A stretch of DNA of 64,000 bases from Hymenolepis diminuta. Its lineage: Eukaryota > Platyhelminthes > Cestoda > Cyclophyllidea > Hymenolepididae. Positions within the stretch are counted from its first letter, which is position 1; every line of letters begins with the position of its first letter. The stretch covers positions 372,001-436,000 of the forward strand of contig CAADRB010000028.1 of assembly GCA_900708905.1 (NCBI GenBank). The letters run 5' to 3'. The notes beneath the pieces were generated by a model. That model was not told where the DNA came from, did not search any database, and worked only from the letters and a program-made list of their open reading frames with translations. Positions 1 to 12,567 of the stretch are shown here, in pieces. The position numbers and the translations under genes are program-made.

Positions 1-2380
1 CAGAACTAAGGATAGCACTTCCTACTATTTTGGTTTTGTGGATCTAACGTAATTTGCAAAATTATCGATACTTGTTTTATTTATAAAATTAGAGATTTAC
101 TAGAAATTGTGACATTTTCTTTTAATAAATCATTAAAATTACAGATTATAAGCAACAGTCTTATAAATTCAGGTTTTGTTGTTTCAAGATGCTTAGATGC
201 CGAGGTACTAAACATGAATATTTGCTACCAGAGCATTTTTGAAAATACCTAAAACATCCCATTTAATCCTTCTACTTATTTTTTAGATATAAATACCTGT
301 TTTCACTGAGTTGCTTGAAATACTATTCCATACAGTCAAGTGGAGGGTATTTCCTGGTTTTCAAATTCTGATTTATTTCTGTACTGAAATTACACAAAAG
401 CACATATTTGCAAAAGAGCAAGTTTATAAAATGTGGCCAAGGAAGAAGATGCTGAAGCCTGCTAAATTTAATATAATACCAGGTTTCATCTAGTCTCCAT
501 CTCTATTTTCTGATAAAGCGTTTAGCAACTCTTACTCTCATCGGCATATTTGGGGGGAAACATTTATTATTTTTAATTTAAATATGATAGAAAGGCAAAA
601 ACTAAATTATTGAATTGATTGGCAGAAGGCAACTGATGATATTTGAGATGAAAATTCAACCATCGTAAATCTTGAAGCATACAATAGATAACTTGACAAA
701 TAAAATACCCTTTTATCTGAATGAAGCTATTTACCTTTTGATCACTTAAATATATTTCATGATATGATTATTTATATATTTCCCATGGCAGAGCAAAAAA
801 GCTTTTATCAAGGGGAAACATCCAATACGTAGGATGTGATGTGTTAATCTTTCAAAATAATCTAGCTGTATTTGCATTCATTACTGGATAATGATTCAAG
901 ATTTTGCGAGAATGTTTATCATCATGGACTCTCCCCGGTGAGAAATCCAAATTCTGATGTCCATTTTTCAGTCTAAATTAATCGGTGTGTTTTAACACTC
1001 ATATTAAAAATTTTATTCATATTTGCGTTATATCTCTAAAATTGCGCTCTTTTGTTAATCATTTGATGATAATAATTACAAAAATAAATAATCCTTGCTT
1101 AAATTTAGTTAAAATATGCTATTTTCTAGTTTAAATATCGTAAAGTTATAAAAGCTCAATTACATTTAAGCCTGTAATTATAAATTCCTTAATGGCAGCA
1201 GAAGTCATTTATTGATAAATAGTTCATTTTTCTAGTGTAATATCGTTTGTTTGACTACTGACCTTTTTCAATTTTATAACTTTTAATACTTCATTTATTT
1301 CACTTAACTTTTACTCTTTCATGCTGCCGACAGCATGTAGAAACAATCGGAGCATTTATGAACCTTTTGGCATTTAAAGACTTTGAAGTCCCAGTTGAAA
1401 AATTGCAACTACTAAAAATGTTATTTTAAATGGGGAAAAGAAAATCTTTACACAGAGACAACCCCCCACAAATTTTGCCTCTTTCCTCTGTCCTGAAAAT
1501 GACCACAGAGTCCTGGCAATAAAATACATTTTCTTACAAGCAAACAGGCAAACTAGGGGAAGAAGGAAAATGAAGGAGAGGGAGAAAGTGAAAGAGTATA
1601 AGCGAGCAAATGCATCTTCAGCGGTGTAATGTGAGGTGTTAAGTCAGAAATTTTTATGGCTTTGACCTATTCCTGTTGCGGTTACTTCTTGTCCTCCTAC
1701 ATGAACGCCTGATGGAAGGGAAGGGAGTGGGGGAAGAAACAGTGACTTCCAACACAAGGCCAACTCTTGCTGCCATTTTCAGATGCCTTATAACACAAGT
1801 GTTTAGGAAAAATGAATGATTAACTTTACATCTGATTAATTTGAAATTGTCCTCAGCGTTGTAGTATTTCATGGATTTGCTTCTGCGCCTTTTGTTACAT
1901 CTGTTAAATCAAATTAAATTTAAACACAAAAATGATAAAAGCTGGAAAACGCTTTAGAATAATCTGAGGAAAAAGATAAATTATTGAAAAGAGTTTGGCA
2001 AAACTAAAAACTTGGCTATTTAGTGAATTTTGAAAAGAAACCTAAAGTTCCTAAACATGTTATTAAAACCAGTATGAATTAGACAATTGAGTCATGCTTG
2101 AAAGGGAAATGTAGTTAGTAAAGCACTTCAGAAAGAAACGAGGAAAGATATGTTGTCTGATTTGATTATAAGTCTTTTTTTTAAAAATCGTATTTAGGAT
2201 GCATACCTTATAAGATCATTATACGTTTTTAAAAGAGAACTCTGCGAGACATTACCAATTCTCTATCTTAACATTCGTTTCAGATTAAAATTGTTTTATT
2301 TGTTCTTAGGAGAATGTTCATGTAAACATTTTCCCCGCATTTTTTCTGGGCAGCTCTGATTGTGGAAGAATTATATGAAT
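1..2380. other. AT-rich sequence with no gene seen
   Basis: I see no splice-bounded coding exon, RNA gene or recognisable mobile element here. The short open frames (at 311-493 and, on the minus strand, 1654-1872) have no family resemblance and composition like the surrounding DNA. Confidence 0.5.
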
Positions 2381-2629
2381 ACTTATGCATAGTTCACACA
2401 TAATCGATTTTTCTAAAATTATTCTCAAGGCATATCGACATCTTTTCATGAAACTTAAATATCATGTAGAAATAACCTCCATCGCATTATTAATTTGTTA
2501 TCCAAGACAATACAATTTCTCATCATGAGGGGCATTTGACCACAGAGAACACTAAAGCAGGGATCAAAAGAGTCGTACAGAATTTGATCATTGGAATCTG
2601 TATATGCTTTCATATATACAAATATATTT
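2381..2629 (+). repeat. Left arm of a 249-bp inverted repeat
   Basis: This block is repeated as its reverse complement at 4987-5235 with only scattered mismatches; by eye almost every base agrees, including the stretch ACCACAGAGAACACTAAAGC. Both arms are the same length, 249 bp, so no net indel separates them. Similarity fades into AT-rich sequence on both sides, so the ends are good to a few bases. No terminal motif or clear target-site duplication was found. It may be the arm of a foldback-type element or one half of a recent inverted duplication. Confidence 0.85.
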
Positions 2630-4986
2630 AATTACTGTATGATCTAATGTTTAGATGTTTAGATTTAGGGTTTATTACCTGTATGATTGAAATTTCCATT
2701 TTCAAAATTAGTTAAAAAGTTCCAGCTACTAGGATAAAGTCTTGAACATTTTCGGATTCTATCTTATTTGTCATCTATTGTGTTGTATCTTCTTTATTTT
2801 GTTACTTTTGTGTATAAAAGAAAAAAAATAATCTCCTTAACTGGACAAAAATGTGGATAAAAAATTTAAAGGTGCCCTTCACAATGTTCTTAAATCAATT
2901 TAAGTAGAATAAATTTCACATTCATTCAGTCAAATTTATTTGCAGTAGACCAACCGTACGTCAGTGGTGAAGGAGATTAAGGAATTAAGGACTTCTATTT
3001 TTCTAATTCCGAAATTTCGTCAAGCAGCTCATAGTCTTTATTTCTCTCAAAATTCATGCAAAAATCTGACGAAATTGTTATAAACAAGAAGTCTTTTCGT
3101 AAAATTGCCAATAAATGAAAATCAGAATTCCATTACAGTTTGTTTTCATTTTGAAAAAATTAAATAAAACGATTGGTTCTTAACCAGATTGAAATAGTGC
3201 GTGGTGTTAATTTTATTGTAGCAGCTTTCAATATCTAATCTACATTTAATCATGTAGCATCGGAGGCGGCCAGAATTTTAGTGGGTTATTGCCATGGCAC
3301 CTAGATGTACAAGTAGTCAGGCACAAATAGTCATTCAAGCACAAAATCGAAACGAATAGATAGAACCAAGCTCAATCACATAACAATTTAAATTTGAATT
3401 GTTATAAAAATGTTAGTAATATTTTTTCAGTTTTATTATGACTTTATTACATATTTCTAATTTATGGAAGTGCTTTAATTTAGTTTTTTACTTACATACT
3501 CCATGCTAATTTTTTTTGTTTATTGGTAGTTAGGTTCATAAATTTTCAGATTTGATTTTTTTCAACAAATCTGACGTATTTTATACATTTTATTTCTGAA
3601 AATTAAAACTGCAATCTCAAATTTTTTTAATAGTTTAGTCTTATTTTTATTGCGAAAATCGAAGAAGGATAAGACACTGTTCCACAGCTGCGAGGATTTA
3701 TTTTAAAATAATTAACGGGTATTCACTACTATTAACCATCGAGCATTTCAGTCAACTTATTGAATTGTCCGCCGATTTGTTTAGTAATGGAAAAAATATC
3801 TTCATTTAGCAGATCGTTTAAATTAGATAAACTTTCTTATTGGTTTGTCCCTATCATTGTATGCTTTTTTCTGCTATTTTAAAATGCTCCTTATTCGTGT
3901 ATTAATATATCACGAGAAGTTGATAAAAGTGTAAATGCCTGGTCACATTTCACATATTTTTATAAGTAAAACTATAATAATGATGGATTGGAGTATCTTT
4001 TTATCAATGCAATAACAATTCCTCTTTATTTAACTCTGTGTCATTTTCATTTATGGTCCCATCGATTTTCAATTTTAAGGAGTCTTGAAAAAATTAATAG
4101 TATTATTATCAGCAGAATTCGAATAGAAAAAGTCTAGTGAACATTGTTATATTTAAAATGCCCTTTGATAGTCTTGTCCCCCTATTCATAGATGTGGAAA
4201 CTCTATAAATAAATGAAATCGGGACGATAAAATATTCAATTAAATAAACCGGTAAACAATATCTGAGTAATGCAAGTATGAGTTCATCCAGGAACCCAGA
4301 ATTCAAATTATAAAAATTGATCCCCGGAATATTTGGATAGTGCAAAGTAACTTATGAGAAAGTAGATAAATGAATGCCTTCAGAATTCAAATGAGGTGAG
4401 ACTCATGACATTCTGACTTTTGTACTCATATTCGATCAACATCACTTTTATAGCTCCTTGTAATTTTTCACTATTTGGCGTGTTGAAATATATTTTTACG
4501 ACTATGAATGATAACGGCAGTGCCATTGATTCACGAATAATTACCGTTAGACTAATTGAAAGTCTCGATTAACTAATGCGGTCCTGATTATAAGAAATCG
4601 TATCAAAACCAATCAGTGTATAATGGTAAATTGAAGTGGACATCACGAAGAGAATAATTTTAACGTATAATTTCTAATACATTGAGTGTATTAATTAAAT
4701 GTTTTAAATTAATTAATTCTGGGACTAATAGATTTTGCTAACTCATCCCTGCTTTGTTTGCCTTTGTAAAACTTACAACGCTGAATCCAAAATGTAACAA
4801 ATGGAGGTAATTTTGTTGCCATTTCTGCTAAAATATTGCCTTAGTAACCATTAATATTCAAACGACTGACCGCTGTTCGAAAGGTATTGAGTCCTGTTAG
4901 TTTGAAGATATTGTCTGAAAAAACAAGTGTGCTAAGAATAAATCGGCCGCGTAACCGTTCTTCTTATTAGTTACGGTATAATAACG
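2630..4986. other. 2.36-kb spacer between inverted repeat arms
   Basis: AT-rich sequence enclosed by the two 249-bp arms. No transposase, reverse transcriptase or other recognisable domain was found. The longest open frame (4109-4345, minus strand, 78 codons) is hydrophobic, has no family signature and is likely chance. If the arms belong to a mobile element, this copy is non-autonomous. Confidence 0.5.
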
Positions 4987-5235
4987 AAATATATCTGTAT
5001 ATATGAAAGCATATACAGATTCCAATGATCAAATTTTGTACGACTCTTTTAATCCCTGCTTTAGTGTTCTCTGTGGTCAAATGCCCCTCATGATGAGAAA
5101 TTGTATTGTCTTGGATAACAAATTAATAATGCGATGGAGGTTATTTCTACATGATATTTAAGTTTCATGAAAAGATGTCGATATGCCTTGAGAATAATTT
5201 TAGAAAAATCGATTATGTATGAACTGTGCATAAAT
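4987..5235 (-). repeat. Right arm of a 249-bp inverted repeat
   Basis: Reverse-complement partner of 2381-2629. The high similarity implies either recent origin or gene conversion between the arms. The outer edge ends in GAACTGTGCATAAAT, matching the outer edge of the left arm, which reads ACTTATGCATAGTTCA, apart from two mismatches. Confidence 0.85.
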
Positions 5236-8200
5236 ACAAGCGCATTTAGAACTCGTATCAGATGAATAAGGGGAATTCAGATAAACAAACAACGAGAGTG
5301 CTGATTCCATTCACGAACTGAATAAGTGAACAATCAATAAGCATGAAGAAATATGTTAGGATGGAACAAAAGTTATGCCTATATGCTAATAAATTATCTT
5401 ATTGCAATGCCCGCGTAGTGAGACTGTAACTGTATGTTTAATGTGTTCTTTTTTCAATTAATCTCGTTTAAAACAAATAATTGAATTCACACGCCAGTCA
5501 TTTGCGCATCAACAGATATGATCAATTAAAAAAAATGAGTTAGCGGTTGTTTGAAGCAAAATATTATTAGATACATAGAGAGAATTCAATCTTTTTATTT
5601 AACAATTATATTAAATTGATTAGATCATCAAATATTCTAGAATGAATAATTAAAATTTGTTTTGAAATAAAATTGTGAGCTTTTAATCTTTTTCATTTCT
5701 AATATACGGCCTACAAATATATGATAAAGTAAAAATGGACAAGGGACCTTTAAAGTGTCTCTTTAAAGTCTAACGATGAATAAAATTTTTCGATTAGCAT
5801 TAAAACAAGTTTCATAAGGAAGTGAAATGCCATTGGATGTAAATTTCATTTCATTGTAATTGGTAATTGGTAAATTTTTACAGTTTTGTCTAGAATCAAA
5901 TTTGTGGCAAAACGATTACTTGATAATCAGTATATTTAAAAGTGAAATGAATTTTTAAGGCAATTATTCATTTCAATCTTTTCTTGTGGAACAAGGAAAT
6001 TAAGTTTGTTCTCTCTCTGCAAGCTCTTTTATCCAACTGGCCTAAGTTTTCCTGCCTATTGGGGGTGACAAACTGAATTGTTCTCTTGTTAGGAAAATAT
6101 AAGGAAATGAAGGAAAACGTGGGATGGAATTAGGGGTGGGTGAAGGTCAGAGTAGAAAACGCCAAAACTTAGGCAAAATTTTGCAGTCAAATTAGCTCCA
6201 AACACAATAAAGCTTTTCAGGTGGTGGATGCACTCAACGATTTTCTTTTCCTGCCGCGTTTCTGGAAGTTGCTGACAGACCTCCAAAATGATAAACGGCT
6301 TCTATAATTGAAAATGTCGATGTTGGACCAAATTTTCGCTCCTCACTCTTATACGTTTAAATCTGCCAAAATATTAATACACTACTTGAAGTCTTTTCAT
6401 GAACTTTAATGCTTCTTTTGAATATGAGACTTATTGTGTAGAAATTTTTTCCATTATGTTTTAATTTCATGATTCGTGCGATTATATTTTTCTAGGCCAA
6501 AACGTTACGGAAATTCTAATTTAACTTTTTGACTATTAAACACTTTTTCATATATAACTATATTAAATATATATTTGAAATATTTGCATATGTTGGTAAA
6601 TAATTGGATTGTAAAATATAAAAATTTTATTTTCGAATTTACAACACTGATTTAATGTGCCATAAATTAAGTTAAAGGAACTCCAGAAAAAATCGCTGAT
6701 GGTCATAGGTTAAAATAATGTAAATTTAAAATCTTATCAAAATTAATCGTAAAAAGTTTTCCGTATTTTCGATAACTCTGGCCAGTGCCATTATTTAATG
6801 ATCTTTAAATAATTTCATTGAAGTATATTTTTCTACTAAATCATCCCAGTGGACGTTTCACAGCAATGCAAACAATATTTGTTAATAAGACACTTGAAGT
6901 CCTTCCTTTAAACGTGTTAATTTATTTTCCTCTATAGAAACGTCATAAAATTGTATTAATTGAAGAACTTTAAACATAGATTATCTTCAGGGTTTTAGCA
7001 ATTCTAGCACTCCAGTCATTGCGGAGTCTAAGAGAGAAGGAATATGTCGAATTTTCTTATTTGGCTATAATTGCCAAACGCACAGGAGTCATGCATAAAC
7101 GGAAATACAGCTTACTGCAAGTCAAAAGGTGTGATTTAATGATCAAGAACAGATTTCTCAGTCAAAATAAGCAAAATAATTTTCAACCTATCACATTATA
7201 CTTCTGTCTCTCTTAATATCATGTCTCGTATGATTTGAGTACTCCGCTTTCTTAATACTCTTTAAAATAAAAAAACATTCCTTTTTATTTTTATTTTGAA
7301 GTTATAAATTGAAGAATAATATCTCCTAATATTCTTCTATGAACTTTATTCTAAATAGAAGGTCGTTTCTTTTCCGGCTTGAGAGAAAGTACAAGTGTCC
7401 GTGTTAATATTAATCCCAAGCCATTTGCAACATCAATTGCAGTGATTAGATTAGATTTGATTAGTACAAGTTGTCTTAATCAGCTTGATTATCCATGTGG
7501 ATGGAATTTCATCATCAAGTTAACAGTTTCTCTCGCATTTCCCATTCTACTATTACTATTGATTATTCGCACACACAAAAACCGCTTGCTGGCACTTGCA
7601 AACATGGCGAATGAAAAGGTCAAACCCAGGAGGCATGAAATGTCAGGCATGTCATCACCCTTGCCGAAATGGGAAAGGGGGGTGAACGACATCTGGGGGG
7701 GAAGGAGATGGCGAAAGAATAGACGTGATGGAAATGCCATAACATCACATTTGAGGCTCTCCAATGTAGTGTCTGGGTCTTTTAATGCTCGGGAGAAGTG
7801 AAGAAATTATGACAATCTACAAATCGTATCCATCCACCGTAAACGTCTTCATTCCACTTTGTGAAATGAGAAGAAAAGGGATATTAATAGAACTTCAAGT
7901 GGCTGCCAAGAAATGTAGGTGGCAACTGCACTTCTATTAAGTGGCCACTGAGGTATTTCGAATATGAAGACCAATATCCGATGAAGTCTGGAAACTCAGC
8001 CCAGGTGTAGGAAAGTATTTCATTCGGCTTCCTAGCTTGAAGAAAGGTAAAAGTGTAAAATCCAAGTAGAAATTGGATTAAAACTCAGATGTTCTGTTCC
8101 AAGAAAAATTGACCTTTAGATGAATCTGTTTTTCCTGAAGGTTGATTTTATGGCAGGGTTTATAGAATAACCGAAGTTAAATCGACCTGATCATTTTCGT

Positions 8201-9726
8201 TTAACACAAAGTTATTTAGCAGACAATTAATATGCCTCCCATTCCACAAATTAGTAATGCTAACCATTTTGGTACTAAATATAGTTTAAACAAACAGAAA
8301 CAAATTTTTATAGCTAAATCAATTTTTTAATTGTCTTTCATTGCTTGTCTGAATATAATATTACCGTGATCAAATATTGTAGCCGAAAAATTATTAGGAT
8401 GTGCAATAGAGAAAATTTTAGGTTGGAGAAAGGTAAAACACCTCGACTTAGATTCCGTAATAAAAGAAATCCCAAACATGTGGTGACTTAATTTGATTAG
8501 ATTAGGTTGACCTTATTATGAATCTAAATTGTATGCCAAAGTACAGGTTCCATTAAATAAGGAATTTTTATTGGAAGTTAAAGTTTGTTTAAAAATTACA
8601 ATTTTTAAAAAATTAATTCAGTTTATACAGGAGCAATAATGTTATTGAATTACTTCAAATTCTACGTTTCTGTCTTATTTTCATTTCATTAAAGTCAAAA
8701 CTGGGAAAGTTGGAAAGCAAAAGTTTCATCATGCCTAAAGAAATTCACCGTGATGAGTATTTTTTGCTTGTTGAAAAATCAGCTATTTGAAATCGTCATA
8801 AAGAGGAAGTAAATATGCACATTATTTATTTATATTTCAGCAAAACTTGGTATTTATTGTTCTTAAAAAATGTTATTTGACTCACCTCTGAAAGTTTTTC
8901 AAAAATTCCGTTCCAAGTTCGTGTCCCTATAAATTATGAGCTGCTGAATCCACGTAACCTAAAAATTATCCTCATAAGTTATTTGTTCTATTTGCTTCTT
9001 ATACCAGAAATAACATTACCGAGTGAGGTGATGTAGAAAATATCGAACATTTTATATTGTCACACCTTAACTGAGGCCACGATATATTAACTGACTTTAG
9101 CATAATTTTTAAAAGCAATTTCTTATTATATTCCCTCATATATTAGACAATTTCTGAACTGTTTATGTTTAGTAAGTAAGACAAAATTCTTTTAATGATG
9201 AGGTGAAATATAATGGTAACCTGTCGCTTATTTATTTAAATCCTTTTTGGGAATATAAAGAGAGACAAGTATACAGCCACATAAGAGTCGGTTGAGGAAA
9301 GAAGCAGACTGAAACTATATCCCTCTCGTATCTGGTTACGTATGCCCTTAGTCTGGACCTCCAAGGAGTATTAATTGACAAAGTCAGAATTATCTTTGCT
9401 TAATACTTTTTTAAATTAATTAGTTTTGTAAGCGCAAGGGCTAGAAGGATTTACTCTTCATTTGTAGTAAGGCCAATCTTATCTCTAACATTTTGTTTAT
9501 TTTTTTCACTAATTAGTTATTTAATTTATCTTCTGATTGAGCAATTAGTTTAAATTTGGTGTTAATTAAAAGATGATCAGACAAGAAGAAGAATCCTTTA
9601 GGAGAAAGTTAAAATCGAATGGCAAAATTCAGAAAAACATACAGTGCTTGTGTCGCTTCAGTTCTCCTCCACAACAATCACGCCAGTGAACCTTAAAATT
9701 AAATCCCTTGCCATTGCTGTTTAAAG
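5236..9726. other. No supported gene
   Basis: AT-rich DNA. A slightly GC-richer stretch at about 7570-7800 is open in both directions (140 codons on plus, 91 on minus) but has no family resemblance and no convincing splice context, so I do not call it. Nothing else stands out. Confidence 0.45.
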
Positions 9727-9837
9727 ATGAATTAAATTTACTTAAGGAGGAGTTACGCATCCCTCATGAGGACGAGATGAAGGATGAGTGTTTATTGCGG
9801 CGTATTTCAGATAAAATGTTACCATTGCATCCTACTG
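9727..9837 (+). CDS. Candidate internal exon of an unidentified gene
   Basis: A 111-nt open segment lies between an acceptor-like site (TGTTTAAAG, ending 9726) and a consensus donor (ACTG|GTAAGT at 9838). It would enter and leave in phase 1. Its translation is strongly hydrophilic and charged, with the core LLKEELRIPHEDEM followed by LLRRISDKMLPLHPTG, which looks more like real protein than the surrounding frames. I do not recognise the family. No neighbouring exon with a compatible phase was found, so it is either part of a gene with very large introns, a gene fragment, or chance. The acceptor is weak. Confidence 0.35.
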
Positions 9838-10479
9838 GTAAGTTGGAATGGTTTTGCATAAATAATGAACAAATAACGCATATTTTATGACCAGCTTACA
9901 TCTAGTATCAGTTAGAAGTGCAAAATTTCAAAAGTTGAAATCTATTCTCCAAGCCATTAACTTTATCGATAAGCCTAGTGAGATTTAAAATAAATGTGAA
10001 CGATTTACTAATTTAAAATCGATTATTCATAGGTGGAGGTGAGTGTGTATTGACGTACTCTGAGAATGCTTGCTATACTCAGATTAAGTTTCCCATATTT
10101 TATTTACATAACTGGTTCTTGGTGCATTTGTAAAAGAATGGCCATTTTTGCATTAAATTTTTGTCGTTTTAAGGTTATTTTTTTCAAAAAATAGACATTA
10201 TTTGCATTTTTAATGTATAATTCGGTAATTCAACGACAGTGTCTGGCTGAAACTAACCTACCAGTAATTAGCGAGCTTGTCAAATAAGAAATCATGGATT
10301 CGAGGCAGTAGCTAAGCAATAAACGATATTTCTTGAGCAGCACTATGTTAGATTCTTAATGTAGGACAATTTATGAAAAATCTTAAGTAAAATTTAGTTA
10401 CTTTGAGTGAACCCTGCTCTTCGAGATCTGTCAGGTTAAGGGGGAGTAAACTGCTTAAGGTCATGCAGCTTCTACGGTC
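9838..10479. other. No feature seen
   Basis: AT-rich sequence after the candidate exon. Nothing could be supported. Confidence 0.4.
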
Positions 10480-10760
10480 TTCGAAAAGAGGAAAGATAAA
10501 AAGTGGCAAGACTGATCACCGTAATTAATGAAACGGTTAATAAGCACTGGTAACTGTGGATAAGAATGTGATCACAAATCCTGGGAACGAGTTATGGAAT
10601 TGGAATTTTGGAACATGAAGCTGTGAATAATCCATTGAGTGAGTAATTTAATTAGTGAATCAAACGAAGTAACTCTTTTACAACTCTTTATCCTATCTCC
10701 TCTCTTGATTCCTAATTGAACTTTTCTTACCCGATTTCAGTTGCTCTCTTTCAATGAAAG
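10480..10760 (+). repeat. Dispersed repeat family C, diverged copy
   Basis: Shares ordered blocks with 16860-17230 and 43885-44150: AGTGGCAAGACTG near the start, an AATTTTGGAA block, a CAAA-GA block, and at the end a segment ending GATTTCAGTTGCTC (GATTTCGGCTGCTC in the 17-kb copy, GATGTCAGTTGCTT in the 44-kb copy). It is the most worn copy. It has no coding capacity or terminal repeats, so the type of element is unknown. Confidence 0.5.
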
Positions 10761-12520
10761 ATTGCTATACTAATTCTTCAATGTGCTGCTATGTATATAA
10801 TAAACTGATTTTATATCTTTTATAAAGTATTTCCAGTAGCTGCTCAGGCTGATTTTATCGTGTGTATTTCATTAAGAATTCATTCAAAAATGTGGAAGCT
10901 AATTGAGAAAATGCAGATATTTCGAAATTTTGTGTCCCACCCTGGGCAGTGCACAAAATCTTAATAGAACCTATAAATACCTAAATGCATAATGCCTTAC
11001 TTACTAAAATTTGGAGACGAGCTTCACATCAAAGATAATGCAGAGGGATGATGATTATGGGTTCTGGAGTATTCTAAATGCATTAAACCACTTTAATTTG
11101 TCTAATGTTTGTCCTATTATTTGAAAAATAAAATATAATTAAGGCTTATGCTTAACATTCCTTGCAAAAATTATTATTAGTTATTTATTTAGTAAACAAC
11201 CTATAAATGCATGTTATCTGTCAATAGTAAAGCAACCCGAAACTGAAAGGTGAAAATGACTACTAAGGGAAAAATAATATTTGAGGCACATTTTCACTTC
11301 ATTTCATATATCCCGGATTAAAAAGTGGTCTAAATAGCCTTATCTTTCTTGAAGACAACTTCTGCCACCTTAAATGTTTTTTGATGCTATGTTGCTTTTA
11401 TCTTTTTAGAAATGAGAGGCAATTCGTAGTTGATCCTTTCACTCATAATCATTAGACAACGATCAAATGTGAATAATCGGAATCCAGTGAGAATAAATGC
11501 ATGTATAGTTATCTTTACTGCGGAAAAGGACTTCCATTAAATATCGTACCAGTTAATTAGAAGATCTTAAATTAGAATTCAGTGATAAATCCAAAGGAGG
11601 TTATCAGTGATAATTATTAATTAAATAATATTACAAATATGAAAGGTCTCTTCACTATATTTAAAAAATATGGTTAAACAATCTGCCTCTAGACTGAAAA
11701 GACAACTTCACATTCATCTGGACTATTTTCTTACCAAAATTTCCTCGAGTTGTGTTAATAGAATTATTAATTTTGCTAAGCAACTCTCCATAATGGTTTG
11801 TTTAATCATTGCAATAAGTATCTTTAAATTCTGTAATTAATCATCAATGCAAGAGCAATATTCACTCGGGTTAATAAAAATTGTTATGAAGAAGTCAATG
11901 TATCATTTATTATTCCAAAAAGCATTGACCTTTGTCAGTGCCATTTATCTTAAATTGTGGAAAAAGTGGGGTCTAATCTCATGATCAAATGTTAATTTTA
12001 TTCACGTTTGTTGAAGGAGTGACCTGAATTTCCTGGAATTGGGAAAAAATAATCTTGTATTTGAGAAAAAGAATTATAAATAAATTTTAAATATATTGGT
12101 AAAGAATAATGTTTAGCCTAAAGAATCTTTTAATTGCCTTTAAATATTTTTGCATTAAATTTTAAAATAATCCAGGGCATTTTGCAAATGTTACTTTTTC
12201 GTATTTTTTATAAACGTAATGTTAGAATATCTGCAGAGTGTAATGAATAATGTAAAACTGCGTTTTTAATTTAAGTTTATCGAATGACCAGAAAACTTAT
12301 CAGATAACATAGGTTCGAACTCAGTAAATAAAATGGCCTCGTTCACTGACCAACACAATCTGCTCTCCATTATCTCGAGTAAGTAAACACATCTCTTAGC
12401 CGTAGGAATTGCTATTTATAATTTTAGAAGATTTTCATACTCTCAGTGTATCCAGTTATATATAACACTAAGACTGAATAATGAAAAATTATACTTTTTA
12501 TTAATTTTTATTTATCGCAG
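10761..12520. other. No feature seen
   Basis: AT-rich, with short frames only. No supported gene or repeat. Confidence 0.4.
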
Positions 12521-12567
12521 ATTCCAAGCGAGATGGATGCTGCATTTGAAAGCGCCTTTATAATCAG
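12521..12567 (+). CDS. Possible short exon, weakly hemopexin-like
   Basis: A 47-nt segment is bounded by a good acceptor (TTTATTTATCGCAG) and a donor (CAG|GTAAAA). Only one frame is open, entering in phase 0 and leaving in phase 2. It reads IPSEMDAAFESAFII, which resembles the P-x-x-(I/M)-DAAFE segment that starts hemopexin blades. At 47 nt an open frame between splice-like sites is expected often by chance. It cannot follow 9727-9837 directly because the phases do not match. This is a pointer only. Confidence 0.2.

Noticed and set aside
7379..7801. 140-codon plus-strand frame with overlapping 91-codon minus-strand frame
   Set aside because: No family signature, low-complexity and basic composition, open in both directions because the patch is GC-richer; no splice context or start signal.
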